Positions 1 to 13,600 of a stretch of 64,000 nucleotides of DNA are shown one piece after another (within the stretch, counting starts at the first letter, position 1; each line of letters begins with the position of its first letter). Where the stretch lies: contig QLIY01000940.1 of the NCBI GenBank assembly GCA_003260075.1, forward strand, positions 1-64,000, given 5' to 3'. Under the pieces are notes generated by a model. That model was not told the DNA's origin and searched no databases. It saw nothing but the letters and a program-made list of their open reading frames with translations. This DNA comes from Phallusia mammillata (Eukaryota; Chordata; Ascidiacea; Phlebobranchia; Ascidiidae). The translations under genes and the position numbers were made by a program.

Positions 1-21
1 TGCAAATTAAGATTCTACACT

Positions 22-100
22 GTGTAGCTCACTTGGTAGAGCGCGAGTCCCGGAAAGACTCCTGACCGCAGGCTAGATAGATGTGTGCCGTGATCCGCCT
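22..100 (+). repeat. tRNA-like SINE head, degenerate
   Basis: TAGCTCACTTGGTAGAGCGCG matches a tRNA box A region (TAGCTCAGTNGGTAGAGC), but no convincing box B (GGTTCGANTCC) follows. Probably the head of an old tRNA-derived element cut by the window edge. Confidence 0.35.
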
Positions 101-179
101 GCATCGACGCTTCAAGGGCTGGTCCAAGCTACTCATCTATGTCTTAACTCAGTGGTGCTCTTAACTGAATTTTTTTGTT

Positions 180-800
180 GTTGCGACGGCTCTGAAAAAG
201 TTTTCTGGGCTTGCAACGCACCAACAAATAAAAGATGATGAGGAAACTTATTATTAAAGTGGGGTTTATTGACACAACAAAAAAAACGCAACGGATTCTT
301 CAATAGGCCTGGCGTACAATGATTGCTAGTTAAGAGTAATAAAACATACACAAAAGTAACTGTGAGGCAATCAGGCTTCCACAGTGAAAAAAATCAAGTT
401 AAAACATTTTTTTCCACGAAAAATAATAGCGAAAATTGTCAACCTCTTATTCAGATTGTGTAAAGCATGTCGTTTTCAAAAAGCCTTAACGTTATTTAGC
501 GCATAGTGGAGCTGCATCAAATATTTAATTAAAGTTCATAAAAAGCCCGTATTGCCGCCGCCAATCTCGTCAGCGCACAATGACGCGCAATCAGCCAAAA
601 GCGCCAATTTCAACCCGAATACCTCGCGATAAAACACAGAAAAGTTTGCTCACAATACTTTTCGAAGCATTCCAAAACAACCGAAAAAAATGTTACAAAA
701 AGACGAAAACCACGATTATGAACATGGCTGCTCATTGCATTTTCCCAAGAAGCACGGCCTTTAAACTTTCACCCAGTCCCGCATTTTAGTCTTCTCGAGC
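180..800. repeat. Dispersed repeat family A, copy 1
   Basis: Blocks AAAAGTTTTCTGG, TTATTTAGCGCA, TTGCCGCCGCCAA and CCTCGCGATAAAACACAG recur at 2300-2640, 41203-41340, 43600-43870 and 44690-45010. No protein is encoded. Confidence 0.6.
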
Positions 801-892
801 GGAAAAAACTAACCAGATGACTGAGTTCCTAATGTGAAATTTCAAAAACCTACTTCGTATACCTACCCCTAGCTGCTATATTAATAATTATT

Positions 893-1860
893 ATGGGTCC
901 CCTTCCTTGAAGGGGACACATCTTGATTTTACTCGATTTCTTTTTTTTTTCTTTTTTTTTCTTTTTTTTTTCTTCCCTGAAGTTTGTCCACCCCATTTTG
1001 CCCTGAAATGTTTGATGGATTTGGATGAAACTTTCACAGATGGTAGATATGGTTATGTAGATGTGCCATTTGTTTTGTTTGACTCGATAGCCCCAGTGTT
1101 TACCCCACTAGCCCCCTAAAATGGGTAAATTTTGAACAATGTCCGAATTGGATGAAATTTGGACAGTTTGTTCATTGGGCCATTTTAGGGCATCGTTTGT
1201 TGTGTTTTACCCTGTAGCCCCAATATTTACCCCACTAGCCCCCTAAAATGGGTGATTTTTTAAACAATGTCCGATTTGAATACAATTTGGACAGTTTTTT
1301 CATTATGCTATTTTAGGGCATCGATTATTGTGTTTCACCATGTAGCCCAATATTTACTGCTTAAGCCACCTATTGTTTATAAAACGTCCGATTTGGATGA
1401 ATTTTTGATAGTTTTTTGAATTTGGCATTTGTAGCTGTCGAATATTGTGTTTCACCCTGCAGCCCTAATATTTACCCTACCAACCCCCCAAAATGGGTGA
1501 ATTAATCAACAATACATTTTGACAGTTTGTATAATATGCCGTTTTGAGATGTCAGTGTTTTATGCTATTTAGGCACACAAACTTATAACAATGTCTCAAT
1601 TGCATGAGATTTGGACAGTTTGTAATTTACATAACTTCTTTTTTTAAGTAACACTACCAATCACTGTGTTTGACTTTATAGCAACGTTTCTTATGGTTGT
1701 CTGTTTACAACTTTGCGGTTTTGGGGACCCATGAGTTTCTGCCTGCAGAAACAAATCAAGATTATAAAAAATGTTGGCTAATATGGGACCCAATAAAAAT
1801 AAATATAGAGAATATATTACAGTTTGCAGAATAGATTGTAGTGTATATGCTATGGTAAAA
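893..1860. repeat. Interspersed repeat with ~120-bp tandem subunits
   Basis: Starts ATGGGTCCCC and contains GGGGACCCAT at about 1724-1733, the exact inverse. Inside, the block TAGCCCC...TTACCCCACTAGCCCCC repeats at about 1087, 1214, 1342 and 1459. Related segments: 52200-52310, 54045-54273, 54640-55440, plus pieces at 6541, 10886 and 11375. A C/T-rich tract (about 930-975) marks the front in several copies. Confidence 0.6.
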
Positions 1861-1969
1861 TATGCTAAGCCACCCTTCTAGTTTTCTTTGCGACACCTAT
1901 CCGAATGTAGTCTAATGTGAGTCTGTCGTGAAGTATGGTGTTAGTCGCGCTACCTTGTCAATTAAATAC

Positions 1970-2412
1970 GTTTTCGTAGTTCAGTCCAACTCTACCAAAA
2001 CTGCCAGGAAAATTCCACCCAGTCCCGTAATTTAGTCATGTCGAATAAATGCTTTTCCGTGGTCCCGCACCGTCTAATAACTTTCACTCAGAACATCTAC
2101 TAACGTTATACTTCACGACGAACAAAATCCTGGCGTTCAGGGCTATTAGGCTTGAGGTTGGGTATTTTTTTTTCAATTTCCTGAAAAAAAATATTTCCCA
2201 ATGTGAAATTTTAAAACCTACTTCCTGACCTTACCCCTTTTAAGCTGCTCACTTAAAATTTCAGCTCTTTGAGACACTATCGAAATTTAGCTAAATGTGG
2301 GTGAGGTACGGTGTTAGAAAGTGAAAATTGCCAATGCCATATTCAGATTGTACAAAGCATGCCGTTTTTAAAAAGCTTGAACGTTATTCCGCGCATGGGG
2401 GAGCTCTTCGGA

Positions 2413-2496
<84 letters not shown>

Positions 2497-3770
2497 TATT
2501 GCCGCCGCCAAGCTCGCCAGCGCACAACGACGAGCAATCGACCAACAGCGCCAATGTCAATCTGAATATATCGCGATAAAATACAGAAATGTTTGTGCAC
2601 AACACTTTCCAAAGCATTGCGGCTAAATTAATAATTCACTCCTTTGCGACACCCATAGAAATTTAGTCAAAAAGTTGGTCTGCCGTGAAGTATGGTGTCT
2701 ACCTGGTCAATCAAATGTTATACCGTAGTCCGGTCTAAACGCTATAAGAACTGTCTGTAAAGTTTATCCCAGTCCCGTCTTTTAGTCGTGTCGGGAGGAA
2801 AACTTAACCAGAAAACGCCGCTCCTAAAGTAAAATTTCAAAAACTTACTTCCCAAACCTTTCCCCATTTAGCTGCTAAATGAATAATTCAGTCCTAGGCG
2901 ACAACTATCGAAATTCAGTTAAAAGTAGTCTGCCGTATTGTGTTAGACCTGCTCAACCAAATGCATTTGTGTAGTCGCGTTTAACGCAATAACCGGTGTC
3001 TGTGAACTTTCACCCAGTCCCGTCTTTTAGTTAAGTCGAACAAATGATTTTTCGTAGTCACTCCCCTTTTTTAGTCCCCTCTTTTAGTCAAATAAAATAA
3101 ATATTTTTGTAGTGCTGTCCAGCGCTATAAGAACATACTGTGAACTTTCACCCAGTCGCGTCTTTTAGTCAATGCTTTTCTGTAGTCCCACCTAACGCTA
3201 AAGCACTGTCGCTGAACTTTCTGTCCCGGTTTAGTCGTGTTGAATATGCGCTTTTTTTGTAGTCCGGTCTTACGCTATAAAAAATGTGGCTATTTGGCAA
3301 ACGTGGAAACTTACAACAGAAAAAGTTGCCAAGTGTCGCTGAATGTGAATAGTTTAGGCGCACAATCGTATGAAGAATGCTGTCAGTTAGGGCTATTACA
3401 GGTTAGCGTTAGGGTAACGTTTTGCAATAAAAATCGCAATAATCCCAATTGATAAACATAGTTCCTAATGCTACAGTTAGTTCCATACCATGTACCTGCT
3501 TCTTTGTCAATTTAAATAACTATTTCTTTCTTCCGTTCGCCGGCATTTATTAAAATTTGTCTGTTGTCACTCTTTCAAGAATTATATGCCTTTCAGGCCT
3601 GTATTTATCAGATGGTGATGCAGGAAAAAATTGTAACCCGGGGTGACCAAAATGTTTATGCAACGTAACGCTATAAAAACTGACTGTGAACTTTCACCCA
3701 GTCCTGTCTTTAAGTCATGTTGATAAAATGCGTCTCCGTAGTCCCGTCTAACGCTATAAGAACTGCTTTA
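1970..3770. repeat. Degenerate ~100-bp repeats (CACCCAGTCCCGTC)
   Basis: Recurring core: GTAGTCCCGTCTAACGCTATAA, about 20-30 nt, then CACCCAGTCCCGTCTTTTAGTC. Cores near 2016, 2767, 3011, 3151, 3697; also at about 770, 43890 and 45010. Confidence 0.6.
2414..2495. other. C82 run, probable gap
   Basis: Replaces about 30 nt present in the related repeat copy near 515-548; the right edge joins a native CCC before GTATTGCCGCCGCC. Confidence 0.75.
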
Positions 3771-3779
3771 CTAAAAATA

Positions 3780-4487
3780 ACAACATCAAAAGTTTAATTA
3801 AAACTTCGTTTAGTTTACGGTACGATTCCTGGTTTAAACGCATATACGTCGGAGTAAGCGCCTGATCTCGTTCAGGTTTAGCGAACGCGAATATCTACCC
3901 AAGCGACAACTTGCGATTACTCGAGGTGTTGTCGTTTCAAATTAAAGAAATAAAAAATATCAAAACGCCCTATTTCGAAAACAACTTCAATGATGTTGAA
4001 CACAAACTTTTTTCGCAAAAATATGCACAAAAACATGTTTTGGTCTGGTTGCACCTTGTCCGAAAACGCGCAACCAATTTTCCGGATACGGGAACGTAAT
4101 TTCGCCGGAAATCCTGGGAATTTCCTGTTGAAACGTTCCCGACAAAGAAACAAGTGTAAAAATGTGTTTGTATGTTACTGGGCATCACAAGCAAAAATCT
4201 TTTGCAGTGGAATCATTTTACAAGGGCAACCAAACATATTTTGCATTAACGCTTGTTGCTCGAAAAACATCTAGTGTGACAATTTTAAACATTGGCCTAT
4301 GGGCCTACTAGTGCCCTAATGAGTTTTTAAAACAGTGTCAGATTTTGTTGAAATTTGGTTAAAGTTTAAATGAGCACGAACAATTGCTGTGTTAAAAACT
4401 TCTTAGACAAACATTGTTTTAGAACAATTGTCACATTCTTTATCCACAAACTTATTTTGCATGTTAAGAATTTAGGTAGTGTGTAAA
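3780..4487. other. Region upstream of gene 1
   Basis: Mostly unremarkable A/T-rich DNA. The stretch 4195-4370 resembles part of 54970-55330. The last 30 nt before the start ATG resemble the same position of gene 2. A promoter cannot be assigned. Confidence 0.4.
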
Positions 4488-4635
4488 ATGGGCCAAACGT
4501 GCAGCAAAGAGAAAAGAAGACCTTGTAAATGTTGGACTGGTTCCAATGATGAAATATCTACCATTTCACGACCCAGAAATAACTCAGATGCCTCAGCGTG
4601 TAACAGCGAAACTGCTTCAACAAAACTCCTTACAG
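4488..4635 (+). CDS. NLR gene 1 exon 1 (start codon, lipidation-like N-terminus)
   Basis: The start ATG at 4488 is chosen because the homologous exon of gene 2 starts at the same place and the same short block (TTATTTTGCATGTT, then AAG) precedes both. The exon encodes 49 residues plus one base (phase 1) and ends at TTACAG/GT. It begins MGQTCSKEKRR: Gly2, Ser6 and Lys7 fit the N-myristoylation consensus, and Cys5 could be palmitoylated. The rest is polar, rich in Ser, Thr, Asn and Lys, and probably disordered. The RPRN block is shared with gene 2. Confidence 0.7.
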
Positions 4636-7600
4636 GTGTGCATAAAGCACTAAATTTCTGTAGCATTTTTTTGACTTATTGCGTCATTCTGCAGCCACCT
4701 CTCAAGTGTAGTAAGTTATTGTTGTGAGTTTTAGGTAAGATTTCAAAAAAACTAGGAGTAAGTTTTGAAACCTTAATTTAATAGCTCAAAAAACTGATTG
4801 TGCAAATCTGTTCAAAAAGTCACGAGTGACTGTGTTGCAGTCTAATAGTTGCTTCTCATCAGAGACCACACTTTGCCTTAGAAGTCAACTTGCTGGGTGA
4901 ATGATATAAAGTATGCAGCCCAGAAGCATCTTGACCCCTAGCTTCGGAACCCCTAGCAGAATACCCTGCTGGACCATAAATTTTTAGCTTCATTGACCCT
5001 GTAACTACCTTTACTGCCCAAATATGTGTCATATCTTTTGTTGACTATTTTAGTTTATCTGACAACAACATGACTGTGTAGAGTTTAATAGGTGTGATGT
5101 TGTAAATGTTAATATTTCCAACTGTTGGTTGTAATGAAAGCCTGTACCTAACACCGCCCTTGTATGCCAAAATCTTGAATGTTACACTTTCATTCTTTTT
5201 ATATTGCAGTGGGCCAAAGTCACCATGGGGATAAATATTCAATGCCTGAAGCACAAATTACAGGAAACGTTGGACCACATGGAACTACTAACATTGAAAG
5301 TCGTAAGTTACTGATTTTCAGTTATTGGTTTAGGTTGAGAAAGCGAAATTTAACCAGGTCACGTTCTTGATATTTGGTACTTTACAGTTTTAGATAGTTG
5401 TATTTGCTTTAAAGTGTAATGGTGGTTACTCTTTAACAGTAAATTCAGTGAAGTGCAGGTGTATGTTAGCAATAATAAGCCCATGAGTTTTTAGTGCCAG
5501 TAGCAGGTTGCGTATTTTAATATTATACACACACAAAAGTTATTAAATGATATTTTCTGTTTTTTTACAAAACACTTGTGCATTTTAATGATTTACATCA
5601 TTATTTAATTTTATTCTAAACACATTGTGGTTTCAGAAAAACAGTGCTAAAATTTTGCATTAAACAAAGAATTGCTTGAAGTTAAAGTGATTGTTGATAG
5701 TTATGGGTACTCTTCCCCGAAGTATTTTTTTGTCCGTTTTTGTTTCTTTTTCCTGTCTAACGCTGATTTGCATTTGGTCAAGAAAGAGTGCTTTAAATCT
5801 ACACAGATGTTAGTTGATTATCCAAATTTGAACCTTCTGAAGTTTGACCCTGATAGACCCAGCAGTTAACCGCAAGTTTCCAAAACGTATTCAGCCAAAT
5901 TGGTACCTTTACAGCCAATTTTGGTGTTTTGGTGCCTTAATATCGGAGAGTTTGGTTGGTTTACTGTTGGTCACATCCAAAATGTCGAAGAGTTTGGTTG
6001 GTTTACTGTTGGTCACATCCAACTGGTTCATGCATGGTCATGGACTATGTTGGAACCGAGTAGAAATGTATGTTTGAAGTTGTTTGTATCACAATGACGG
6101 CTGTTACATTCATTGGGTGATGATGTTACATGAAATTTTTGCCAACAATGGCAGAGACAGTCACGCGGCTTCCACCAAGGTCATGTGTGATATGAGGGAA
6201 AGGAAGGAGATGATTGATGGGTTAATGAGCCAGCTGTGTGATACGAAATGACGCATACACAGACGTTGTACTAATCAACCTGTAGAAAAACTCAATAACG
6301 TCTGCCTATATGTCATGAACAAAGCAATAAATGACTGTAACTGCAGCAAGGTCAACGAGTTATTGTCTGCATTACTGCAGCAAGAGATTTCTGCAGAACT
6401 ACATACACATATTGCAACTGTACCAATTTGTTAATGCTTTAATACAATCAGGATTTTATGACTGAATTATTGAACTGCCTTGTAATTTTTTTTCTGAGTT
6501 AAGAAATGATTTTTCACTTTAATATTGTTACTTATCTGAGTAAACATGTCTGTGGGAACCCATTCATTTTTGGAAGACAAAAACAATCATGTTAGTAGGT
6601 CAGATGGTGTGTTGCGTAAATTGTTAACCAGGACACAGAGTATAATAATTTGCAATATACAGGAAAGCAACCTTTCTAGTTTTAAAAGGTTGTTGATATT
6701 AGTATCTCAAGAAAAATATAGCTTGAAGCACCTGGTTTGGCTGTTCAGCTTTTTAACAACACCAATATGAATGTATGGTAACAACACCAATATTAATGTA
6801 TGGTAAGATAAGTTACATATAAGTAATTTGGCAGAAATACATGTCAACCTCTGATGTAAGCAGATCACACAAACAAGAAACAAGCACTGTAAAAAGAAAT
6901 GTTACTGTTGCAAACACCTTCGAGTTGTGTAAAAATGCAATGTTTTATCTTTTTCAGACCAAAGTGTTGAAAAACAGTGGAATGTTGACATGGGCAATGC
7001 AACACTTGCTGGTCCGTCCAATATCGGAAGTCAAACTATTCACCAGCAAATCAATTGTAGGTGTAATTATTTATGGTATTTCATATGTAACTGAACAATG
7101 TATAACCAAGCATTGCTCTTCCAGCATTTTTTATTATAAACATGTGACATTTCGACGTCCCATACAAGATGCCCTATCATATTAAAAAAGGCCATGCATG
7201 GGTTCAAATTTTCAAAACAAAAAGTTCAGAGAAGGTTTATAACAAGTTTTATTTGGTTAGTTCTTACACTGTATATTTTGCCACTGATTTTAACATTTCC
7301 GTTACATGACAGCTGGTAAAACTGACATTTTATATGACAGTCAATTGTTCAATTTGTTGCCCATTGGCTTTTTGGCACTCGATGCCAACAAGGATGGCCG
7401 TACAGTACGACGGTATGATACGCAGCAAAATTCATCAGAATGTACGGTACGCAAAAAAAGCTGAGGCACGGGTACAAGCGTACCACCGTACCAAAAGCGT
7501 ATCATACCACCATACTGGTACGTATACTAAATGTTGAACAAACGGGCATTTTTGAATCGTTACTATGTGCAGATAACATTGAAATTGTCTCAAAATTGAA

Positions 7601-10600
7601 TGTAAATTGTTTTTGACATGATTTCATCACAAAGTCACTGTAACAAATAAGGACTCAAAAAAGTTGATGACATCACTACTTCCCCCCCCCCTTTTTGCTT
7701 TCGGGCTGAATGTTATGCAAAAGAGAGTTACAGGCACGTAGGCCTATTATTAAAACGCGCACATTACAATAACAGAGATTATCTCATCATTTGTAGTTGA
7801 TTCTCAAGTTAGTTAACTAAAGTCCTCTAGTCTTGTAGTCGCTTTTTGGCAGCAATGATTTGACATTAAACAATATGCTGTTGAAAATAACATTCTGTCG
7901 CTGCACGAGCCCATGCATTAACCTTTTATTTCAAATAAGCGGGACGTGCAATGAAGCATCTTGTTTAGCCATCTTTCTATTGAGGGCATGTCATAAATTT
8001 CGTCCAACCTGATTCTGATTGATTTATTTGAAGGTACGGTACAATTTAGCGTACCATACATCAAGTACAGTACGGTAGTTCGGTTCTTTTCGATTTTGAC
8101 ATTTGGTATGGTATGGTGGTACGGTACGCTCTTTGTAACGAGGAACGTGGTACGGTCTTAAATTTGTGTTTTTGTAATTATGTCATTATTGGGTAGTTGC
8201 TAATCCAATTGAGGGTGATAAATCTATAAATCACTGCCGAGATTATTTATACCTGAAAAAAATGACATCAGTGAACTGGATCTTTGTCTAATCTGAAAGT
8301 TTTTATCAATTTGGTTCTGATTATCTGAGGTTTGCTGTATGCCTAGTCGATTCATGTGTATGTTAATGATTACTGTATCTAGATACTGACGGAAAGGCAG
8401 GATGATTTTGTAAAATGATTAAGGCCACAATTAGCAGACCATTTGAAAAATATTTTCATTTGCTATTTTTTGTTCCAAAGATATTTACAGAATATGTGAT
8501 TACACAGAGTGTGGCCCAGTCCAGGCAGCTAATAGGCTTTGGATTTAAGATCTTGAGCAATAATACTGAATATGTAATTATTATCTGTATAACATGATTA
8601 CGTTATACAGAAAATATCTAGTAGCAATAAATAAAATATCTGTTGATTTTTTATTGAAATGAGCAGGAATTCAAACAAACATAAAAGTGTTGAACAATAA
8701 CATAAGTTTGCATATGAGTGCTTCTTCAGTTTAACTAAGGGACACTTACTTAAAACTCTTGAGCTGCTTTTGAGATGCAACTAATTACTTATTAATGTAG
8801 AACAACTGACAGTTGTTTTTGTGAATGTTTAAAAGTTATGTGCTGCAATAACTCATAAAATACAGGCATTGTAAGATAGAAATGAAGTTGTAAAAAGATC
8901 ATTTTTTCTATACACTAAAACATTGTTTTGGAAAAGAAAGATGTAAGTTATCTCATGTTACAAGCATTTTTTTGAAAATGGTCTGGCTTGGGATTTGTTT
9001 GAATGAAGAAGTTTGGCCCACTATCTACAAGTAGTGTTTCCTAAGTTTGTAGAGCTCAGGGTCAGTGAAGACGACCTGCATAGGACGTCGAAACGTCGGA
9101 ATAAAAATTACATTAGCCAGAAGAGCTCTACAAACTTGATATTATGCCTGGCAGCAATAGCTTATATATTGTTTCCTAAATTACACATTCCTTCACTTTA
9201 TATTTCATAGTTACGTAAACAACTTTTTTTCTGTTTTCTACCCTGCAGCTTGTATGCTTTTGGCATGAAATGTCACTGCTGGTAGATGTGGTCATGTTGA
9301 TGTGCCATGTATAATGGCAAATGCTCATGCCATCAGTTGGGCCTTTATGTCATTAAACTTATGAACATATCGCATATAGTGTAAAAAAAATCAGTTGTTT
9401 TTACATCAATGCTATGTGGTGTTTAGCACTTGAGCTAGCGTGGGAATTTTGAGTTTTGGCACAAGGTTGCATACCTCATTGTTTTATTTTAAAATGGTTA
9501 ACTGACACTTAGATATAGTATATACTTGGGAAAGAGTTATTGAACAAAATGGAAGAACTATGCATCTCCAAAAGCCATGTTAAATGGTGATTAAAAAGGT
9601 GTTGTCAGGTTAGCTACTGCACGGTGACAGATTACCTTTTTGCACTTGCTAGACACTCAATTCCCATGGAAGTGATTGATGTGTTCACAATTGGTCTGAA
9701 ATTGCCTTTGCTTTATGCATGACCACCAGACTGGGTAATGTTTCTAGTGAAATAAAGATATAAATTCTCTGTCAGCTGTTGTATATTATGGTAGTGATGT
9801 AAAAAGAACACAGACAAGAAGTTTAAAAGTTTCTAATAATATGTTCTTTTGAATCATTAGGAAAAAATAATCACACTTATCAACAACATTACCAATTCGC
9901 ATAAACTCATTTGTGGGTACCCATTTTTGCTTAAGAAAACAATCATGTTTGTAGGCCAACTGATGTTTACAGCAAATCATTAAATAGTCATAGCATATAT
10001 AAATTGGCAATATATTTATAACAAGTTTACTTCTTACCCCCCCCCCTGACTTGACTTGAGACTCGACTGATAGGACTCGTTACCCAACCCTGCTGAATTG
10101 GCAATATATATAAAACAAGGTTACTTCTTAATGGCTATAATCTTGTATTTTTATGCAGACAACACTGCTGATAAGAAGTCACCATCTGATGCTGACAAAG
10201 GTAAAAACATACTTCAATAGATGGACATGTTTTTTTTTGAATTTTGAAAGACCCAGTGTTATTCAAGCGTTTTGTAGCCCTTTTACAATAATATAATTTT
10301 GTGGCACCCCCCCCCCCCCCCAACACTGCTGATAAGAAGTCACCATCTGATGCTGACAAAGGTAAAAATATATTTTACCGGGTGGACATATTTTTGTTAG
10401 TTTAAAAATGAATAACAAAACATAATACGATACCATCTTTTTATTGCCACTATCCATTGTCTGACCCAGTGTTATTCAAGTGTTTTGGAGCCCTTTTATA
10501 ATGGTAAAACTTTGTGGCACCCCACTGACCATAAATGATGTGTGATACTTTGTAAGCAAATTCTCCAATACAAGTTAGGACTAAACGTAACGAGAAAATA

Positions 10601-13600
10601 TGCTATTACAAAATAGTTTTTCAATTTATTTACTAAAGATCAGGGGAAGAATAAGTGTTGCTGTTTATCGGGAAGAATACCAAACAAGCTATTGCCTTAT
10701 ACAATGCTGTAAGAATAATCTACTAGCTCTCTGGCTGTATAAAATACATGTAGCCAGCAACATAAAGAGTAAACTCTATAGTAAAATTACAGGATTTGAT
10801 GATTGGGTCCGTATGATTTCATGTTTTGTCTGTTTAAGTGTAAACCCTATCAGATCCCCTGCTAGCCCCCTAAAATGATTGAGCTGTTATGGGTCCCCTT
10901 TCCCCCAAAACGTAAAGATTGTTTAAAACAGCTGTACTGATGAAAGTACGTGATCTAGGAGTTTCATGCTTTGTCGGTTGGTGAAATATGAGATATTCTA
11001 GTAAATTTTGCGACCTTTAACTGAATTCACCCATTTTTACTCCATAAACCTCGAAATATTCGTTTTTAGTTTTTCCAGTACTTGAGGTCAGAAATACAAG
11101 CTCTAATGAGCTGAAATTTGAAACAATTGTTTGCAGTGGGTTACTCATTTATTACTTGGATTTTGTCGCAATCGGCCAAATGGTTACCTTTACAGCCCCA
11201 TTTATGTGTTTAAGTGCATGTGCACTATCAATATATTGTAAACAAAACAATAAATGACCATAACTGCGTCAAGGTCAAAGGGTTATTGTCTGCATTACCA
11301 CTGCACCACAAGAGGTTTCTGCAGAACTATGAAAACATATTGCAACTGTGTCAATACATTAGTGCTTTAATGTACACGCCTGTGGGGACAAAAACCATCA
11401 TGTTTGATCAGATGGTGTAAAAAACTAAACTTTAACATAAAGGTAAAAAAAAACTTAAAAATGTCTATTAAACAGTCATTGTCAGCTTGGCTGTCGCACG
11501 ACGAGAGGTCGCTAACGGTCAACTTGTAGGTATCAGCAAACACAGTGAAAATGGTTATTTAGCTGAAAACCGTATCAAATGGTCATTAACAGTTGTTCAG
11601 CTGCCGCCTGTCAAGAGGGTACTGCAGGTCACTAGTATAAGTTTTGGGAAACAAGGTGAAGTGATGAGCAGTTTGTTATATTTACCTTTGCTGTAAAATA
11701 TCTTGATAGTTTGTCAATGTCCATAATACAGTCTGAATTTTCAATGATTTTTTTCACTATTTTAAAACTGGCATTGGGCAGCAATATCCAGGTCAAAGCT
11801 AGCAGAGATTAAATTCAAGGATTTGCTTGCAAAAACAACCATGACAGTTTAGTAAATTGTGTGTATAGAAAATAGGATATAGAACATATTCAATGCAATT
11901 ATATAGAAAAGCCACCTCTGTGGGTTTTTTCTTTCTGTCTAAAATTGTTTTCCAACTTTTTAACACAGATAACAGGGTTTCAAATTATGATTATTCTGTT
12001 TGGGCTTAAAATAATCAAACAAAGTATATGTGGTTAGTTTTTAATAAATCATCAAATATAGATGCTCTCTCTTTGAACATCTTTTTGAAGAGGAAAACAC
12101 TAACATACAACCTTTTAAGCTTACATTCTCAATAACCTACATTTTGATTGCAGATGTTGCAATTAAAAGGCACCAGGAGGAGCATATGAAGAACTTACCA
12201 GAAAGTGTGGTGTTTTATGACGAAACATTGAAACAACACCAACTGCCTGATGTACATCCTCAAATGCATAAGTACAAGGCCTATGAAGGAGATGGCCCTG
12301 TGGAGAAAGAGGAATTCATACCATCTACACAACAGGAATTCGGCTCTCCTTCTCATAAACAGCCTGTTTTCTTTGATACTTTATTAAACCTTACCTCACG
12401 TAAAAAATTCATCACATTAGTTGGCCCACCTGGTTCAGGAAAAACTACTATTTCTAAACAATTGGCAAAAACAAAGAAAAATCAATCTGCTAAGTTTCTT
12501 ATTAGGTTCATGGACTTACATCATAAGGAACCTCTAACATGCAAACAAATGTTTGTTGACTATCTTTGTCCTGAGTTGGATGACGATACAAAAGGATATG
12601 CATTTCAATGGATGGTAGAAAACCAAGATAAGTGTATTTTTGTTTTTGACGGTTTTGACCAGACTGAAATGTCACTTGAAAACTTGAAACCTGCTAGTGT
12701 AGATTATAAAACACCCATTGCAATTGATCAGCTAGTAGGCAATCTTTGTTGCAAGAAGTTTTTCAAAGATTCTTTGCTATTGTTTACATCACGTCCTCAT
12801 AAAATTCTTAAAATCCCATTCGAGCTTCGTCCAGATGTCACAATTCATGTTGATGACCTTTCAACTGCGGACATGAAAAAGCTTTTTCGTGCTTTGGCAA
12901 GGGGCAAAGCAGATGAATTACCCCCCCCCCCCCCCCCCCCCCCCACAACTCTTTGGTCTTTGCCATAATCCTTTGTTACTGCAATTTATTATTTTTGCTT
13001 TTTTACATGAGGGTATAAACAAAGTTGAAACAGTCACAGAGGTATTCCAAACTGTGCTAGAGCATCTAAGATACTCTGAGCATGCACGCAATGAGGATAT
13101 TGCCAAGTTATGGAAGCCACTTGGTAAAATGGCATATGAAGGCATGCAGGAGGAAATAGTAGTTTTCAAAACAGAAAGTCTTGGGGGTCTCAAAGCAACC
13201 GACGTCCAAGATGTCATAATAGTCTTTGCTCGTAAAGTTGGCTTTCCAAGTCAACGGTTATTTGATGGTGACCAGCTATTTTACTTTTCTCATCAAACGT
13301 TGCAGGAGATGTTTTCGGCGAAGTACATCTGTGAGTTCATGCCAGATGAGAAATTCAACAAAATTATTCCTGAGGTGGCCAAAGGAGGCCATTGGTCAAT
13401 GGTTCGACGATTTTTATGTGGCCTCTTGCTTGGGGACAAACAACGTGGGTGTCCAAATTGTAAATGCAATAGTTTATTAAACTGTTAACAGTTTTATTTC
13501 CATTTTAAACTGTTGTGTATTTATCAACGGTAATTATGAAACGTTTACAGGTATGCAAACGACATCATGCAAAACTGCTGATCAGCTCTCAACAAACAGG

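Noticed and set aside
22..100. Functional tRNA gene at the window start
   Set aside because: Box A is good but box B and stems are missing; listed only as a tRNA-like repeat.
2311..2612. Reading frames with long polyproline or polyglycine at 2311, 22232, 30299, 46069 and similar places
   Set aside because: They exist only because of the C-runs, occur in several frames and on both strands, and lack any conserved flank.
7057..10158. Further cassette exon in gene 1 intron 3
   Set aside because: I looked for AG-Gly-rich-GT units in phase 1; nothing resembling the cassettes was found.
12918..13217. Minus-strand frame of 99 codons
   Set aside because: It is the shadow of the NACHT exon of gene 1 and ends in the C-run.
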